Shown here in pieces: positions 60,441 through 64,000 of a DNA stretch of 64,000 nucleotides. A program made the position numbers and the translations under genes. The notes under the pieces are model-generated. The model was not told where the DNA came from. It saw only the letters and a list, made by a program, of their open reading frames with translations, and ran no database searches. Numbering within the stretch: position 1 is the stretch's first letter; each line of letters opens with the position of its first letter. Origin of the DNA: Marthasterias glacialis (Eukaryota; Echinodermata; Asteroidea; Forcipulatida; Asteriidae); contig OU452229.1 of the NCBI GenBank assembly GCA_911728455.2, positions 11,572,878 through 11,636,877 on the forward strand, read 5' to 3'.

Positions 60441-60633
60441 CGTCAACAGTCTGAACCTGCATGCTGCTTCTCAAGTATTATGGTTTCATTTGGGGGCTTG
60501 GAGGGGTTTTTGAGGTGCAAGGGTTTGATCGAGAGTCAAGGGGGTTCCTTTGTGATTTTGAACCTATCCCTGAAAAAACAAAACCAATCCTTTCTGAGAG
60601 ATTGAGGGAACGTGATAACTTTACCTTACAAGT

Positions 60634-60790
60634 TAAAGACGCCCACTCGTCAACGCACGACGAACAAATTTGTGCCATGAAAGATCACCTTTGTCTGGCG
60701 CACGCGTTGCACGTAAACTATGGACGTGTACATGATCGTTTTGTGCCACAGAAATAGTCGTCGTTTAATGGTGACGAGCGGGCGTCTTTA
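60634..60790. mobile_element. MITE with 18-bp inverted ends, family J
   Basis: TAAAGACGCCCACTCGTC at the left and GACGAGCGGGCGTCTTTA at the right are inverted with one mismatch. 157 bp, non-coding, with a CpG-rich interior. Confidence 0.85.
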
Positions 60791-61313
60791 ATTCAGGTTG
60801 TCTTTTTAAATTGTATCAAATCATCTTACAAAGATTCATTAATGTTGAATACAAGTTTATTTTTAACACTTAATAGTGAAAAAAAAAACACTGAATACTT
60901 CAAATGTAACGAACATGTTAATATCTTAATAGCAAAACTTTGTATACAAAAATAAACATCTGTCATATTATGTCACAAACGAAAGAGCAGTAATGAACAG
61001 AATTGTTTCTTTAAATAAATAGTGACTACTAACTTTGGGACCCTTGCTGATTTATTAAGACGAGTGATCTAATGTACAAACATCTCTGGTCCATCCTAAA
61101 TAAAGACTCGACATGTATTGAACCAAAAATAAATGTTCACTGTTATTCACAGATTTACATGTAGTTGACTTTGGCATGAATTGATAATTTTGAATTACAC
61201 AAACGCATGTCACATGTTGGTCAATCACCTGCTGCTTATTTTTACTCCCTTGTACATGTACATGAACAAACCTTCAGCTACCTAGGCAATAGCGCTTCAG
61301 TTAAAGGTGATAA

Positions 61314-61450
61314 ATCATGGCTCAGAGCAGAAAGGACTTCTAAGACCTAGAAAGACCCAGTCGATGCCCAGCAGAAAACCCTGTCGTTTCTGCTCTTAAC
61401 GGACTCAGTCTTTCTAGGTCTTGTAAGTCCTTCCTGCTCTGAGCCGATGA
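61314..61450. repeat. Near-perfect long palindrome
   Basis: The left arm GGCTCAGAGCAGAAAGGACT, TCTAAGACCTAGAAAGACCC pairs with the right arm GTCTTTCTAGGTCTTGTAAG, TCCTTCCTGCTCTGAGCC, with about 40 bp between arms. The arms are about 45-50 bp with few mismatches. It may be a small foldback element or an RNA hairpin; no second copy was seen in the window. Confidence 0.85.
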
Positions 61451-61504
61451 CATGAAGAAGATACATCAAACTTGTTGGGGTAAAAGTTGTACACTAAGAC
61501 CTAA

Positions 61505-61840
61505 TACATCACGGAGGTAAATGCCTCAGGGCCACTGGTTATTGCCTAGGTGCCTTTGAAATGTTCCACTACAAATTTGTATTTCCCTCATAGAGGTTGC
61601 CCCTTCACTAAGGAAAAATTGCCTTGCCCCATGCAAAAAGAAAGTATCAGGCCTGTACAGTCCTGTATGCTTCGTTCCTAAAAGGGCAAGGGCACCAAGG
61701 CGTTTCCTCCTTTGTAAAGGGCACCTCTATGAGGAAATTGTAAATTTCTATTGGACCGTTTCAAGGGAGCACCAAGGTAATAACCAGGGGCATGAAGGCA
61801 ATTGCCTCCATGAAGTATTAGGCCTGCCTGTATACTGCAA
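61505..61840. repeat. Family I repeat, inverted pair
   Basis: A reversed copy (61505-61650: AGGTAAATGCCTCAGGGCCA, CTCATAGAGGTTGCCCCTTC) faces a forward copy (61655-61840: AAGGGCACCTCTATGAGGAA, GGCAATTGCCTCCATGAAGT), forming a large imperfect inverted repeat. Confidence 0.7.
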
Positions 61841-61994
61841 TACTATCAACTATCTACAGTATGCAACAGGGAAACGTCTTTCCTTTTTTTCTGTTTTTTT
61901 TTTTAAGGATGGCCAGTAATCAGTTATTCTACATGAATGTAACCAAAATCATATAACCCAAGTTTATAAGGGAGTTATATTAAAACTTGGAAAC

Positions 61995-62225
61995 ACTCTC
62001 TCAACTGTCCTGGGTATTGACCCATGTCACCTGATGTCATCATCACAATAATTGTTGGAGTCAATGTCCCTGTGTACGATACAGTGTGATGTGCATTTTA
62101 AGGCCGTGCGGCGTTTACACACTTACCATAATTTGTACGTGCAATTTGACTACCAAAGTGGTGAGCGTGCCAGACAGTAGCTGCGTGCGACATTGGTGCA
62201 AGGAGTCAGCAGAGCATGTTTCAAG
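61995..62225 (-). mobile_element. MITE-like element, family G (reversed)
   Basis: The reverse complement carries GTCAAATTGCACGTACAAAT, CCTTAAAATGCACATCACAC and TCAGGTGACATGGGTCAAT, in the same order as 26800-26960 and 57130-57340. Confidence 0.55.
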
Positions 62226-63004
62226 TGCTGCATGTACTGTCTTCAATTACAAGTGAAACTGTGCTACAACAAAACTAACAGAAACATCTGACACTACAAC
62301 ATAAATTTGTTACTATTTACAGGATACTTTGTTCGTCACTACTGCACAAACTATAGACACAACAAAAGTTATACATTATTTACAACTGTTAACGTTTAAG
62401 AAACATCACCTCTGATGTTTGTATGTTCATTGATTGGAACTACACTTGCAATTAATTGGAACTACATTTGCATGTAACAGTCTCTCAGGGCTCAAATGTT
62501 TACTCTGGACCGCAGGCCAGAGGCAGTGATTTTAGCATCGGTGCAGTACACTTTGGACTGGACAAGTCCGATGGTCAAGTGTTTCCATAATTTTACAAAT
62601 AATAACTCATTGCGTATAATATCTTAAATAAATGAAGAAAAAAAAAATATATCCAAATGTTGACCTTGAGTCTGAGTATACTAAATCCAAATGAGATTTA
62701 AATCTTCTCTTAGTGTTTATTCAAATAAAAACAGTTTACAGATGACACTGTGTGGAAAGTTTTTTTCTCATTTTGATTCTGGTCTTGTATAAAATCAATT
62801 TCTCGTTCAGTAAAAGTTTTGAGCTACAAGCCCTGTGGTCTTGTGGATTTTCCCACCAAATTGGAGCCCTTATCTCTGCAAGAGAACTGTTTTTGTTTTG
62901 TTTTTTTTCCTTTTTCCTCACCAAAGACTCATTATGAGCTGAAAATGGGAGGTTTAGGGGAGCTACATGTATGTGATACAAGACCCATACCAGGTCCATT
63001 GTTT

Positions 63005-63190
63005 TCACACAGGCCTGATTGTTTCATTCTAGAAAGTAAGGCACTAAGGCATTTTTTTCTTGATAAAGGGCACCTCTATGAGGAACTTGAAAATTTGTAT
63101 TGGAACACTTCAAGGGCACCAAGGCAATGCCCAGTGGCAGCAAAGGCAATTGCCTCTGTTGCCTCCGTGAAGAATCAGGCATGTACACAG
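63005..63190 (+). repeat. Dispersed repeat, family I
   Basis: AAGGGCACCTCTATGAGGAA, ACTTCAAGGGCACCAAGGCA and GGCAATTGCCTCTGTTGCCT, the third forward copy of the family at 44455-44660. Confidence 0.75.
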
Positions 63191-64000
63191 TTCTGAGTGT
63201 GCGCCCGTTTCGGAGAAATGTTTATTTGTACAAACACATGCAAGGCAAATTTGGACCCCTAAAGACAGAAACATAGACAGAACACAAACAAATGGTGGGA
63301 AATAATTAAAAATTATTTGACCATGAGTGATTTCAATTTGTAGAAATAAACAAATAAATAGAAAAGGTTAATGCTGCCTTTATCTTATTGGTAAGTGATG
63401 ACGTCTTGGTGCTGAAAGTGCAATGTAAATGAGTGGTACACATACATGTACATGTACATGAACATTCGTTAACCTGCACTTCCCAGCTACAAAACATCAT
63501 CACTTACCAACAAGAGACTCCCAAAAGTAGAAAAAAACACAGTTGATTTACGGAATGTGTTCATATAAAAGAGTTGAGGAACACAAAAGGCACATCATGT
63601 TAAAGGGGCAGTTGTTCTGGGTTCATTCTATTTACATCTTTATACAGCCAAAAGAGGCTGAAGGAAAATTGGTCTGGCACTTTTTTTTTTGATTTATCAG
63701 TACTATTTGATCTGCGGCACACATGAAACCCGACAAAAATGGCAAGACTCCATTCTACTCGATCATAAGCATGGTTTACTTAATCACAACATAGAAAAAA
63801 AAAAAAAGATTTTACTTTTTGGAAATGTCACGGCAGCTATATGATGAACGTAAAAAAATGATTTTTTAAACAACGCAGTGTCTTTCTTTGGCAAAGCGCT
63901 ATAATAAAACTAACAACATACCTGTTTTAAGTACTTTTTTTAATAATAAACAGTGGACAAAAATCCCTGATATGAATGTAGGGTATGGTGGCAAGCAAAC

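Larger units (their letters stand above)
60800..64000. other. Downstream flank, no gene seen
   Basis: AT-rich sequence with repeats: the palindrome at 61314-61450, family I copies at 61505-61840 and 63005-63190, a reversed family G copy at 61995-62225, and short CATGTACATGTACATG runs near 63444. None of the open frames on either strand has a recognisable domain or exon-like splice context. Confidence 0.55.

Noticed and set aside
62736..63196. Open frames near the right edge on both strands
   Set aside because: No domain, no clear splice context, and partly within a family I repeat.

Overview
This is animal genomic DNA: long introns with GT-AG splice sites, tRNA-derived SINEs (several carrying a Deu-domain-like body), many small inverted-repeat DNA elements, LINE remnants and satellites. 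The protein content (a C-type lectin receptor that also carries a FAMeT and a PAN domain) and the SINE types fit a marine invertebrate deuterostome, most likely an echinoderm and perhaps a sea star. The species cannot be fixed from the sequence alone.

Layout. Positions 1-2197 hold no exon that I can see; they carry a 25-bp minisatellite and SINE-like DNA, probably an intron of the first gene. Positions 2198-6408 hold the last four coding exons (+ strand) of MGAT1, N-acetylglucosaminyltransferase I, ending at TAA 6406-6408. Positions 6409-12645 are its 3' flank and an intergenic region full of repeats (hairpin elements, poly-C repeats, a LINE remnant). From 12646 to 59606 one + strand gene fills the window. 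I could assemble it end to end as 47 coding exons, all phases consistent, for a 2210-residue type I membrane protein. Positions 59607-64000 hold its 3' UTR and repeat-rich flank.

The large gene encodes a signal peptide, 13 C-type lectin domains (CTLDs), one FAMeT domain (Pfam Methyltransf_FA type) between CTLD4 and CTLD5, one PAN/apple domain between CTLD5 and CTLD6, a Thr/Pro stalk, one transmembrane helix and a 47-residue tail. The tail has a FENMTY sequence that resembles the FENTLY endocytosis motif of vertebrate mannose receptor. It looks like a mannose-receptor-like endocytic or pattern-recognition receptor, but lacks the ricin-B and FN2 domains of MRC1. The carbohydrate-binding triplets are mixed: EPN (mannose type) in CTLDs 1, 5, 9, 10 and 11; QPD (galactose type) in 4, 7 and 8; EPD, EPS, EPK and QPN in the rest.

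The most striking point is around 36201-40880. The N-terminal half of CTLD6 (exon 23) is separated from its C-terminal half (exon 27) by a complete three-exon CTLD (CTLD7, exons 24-26). CTLD7 resembles CTLD4 in sequence and exon sizes, so it looks like a CTLD4-type cassette copied into a phase-1 intron inside another CTLD. Skipping the cassette (393 nt, 131 codons) restores an intact CTLD6 in frame. A second striking point is at 23070-23900, where the end of exon 10, coding for a sugar-binding loop and including its splice donor, has been amplified into 7-8 decaying tandem copies in the following intron.

Introns of the large gene also hold a TTTG microsatellite (13520-13850), a 33-bp minisatellite (about 48010-48970) and an 87-bp satellite of about 30 units with higher-order periods of 174 and 522 bp (about 52790-55440).
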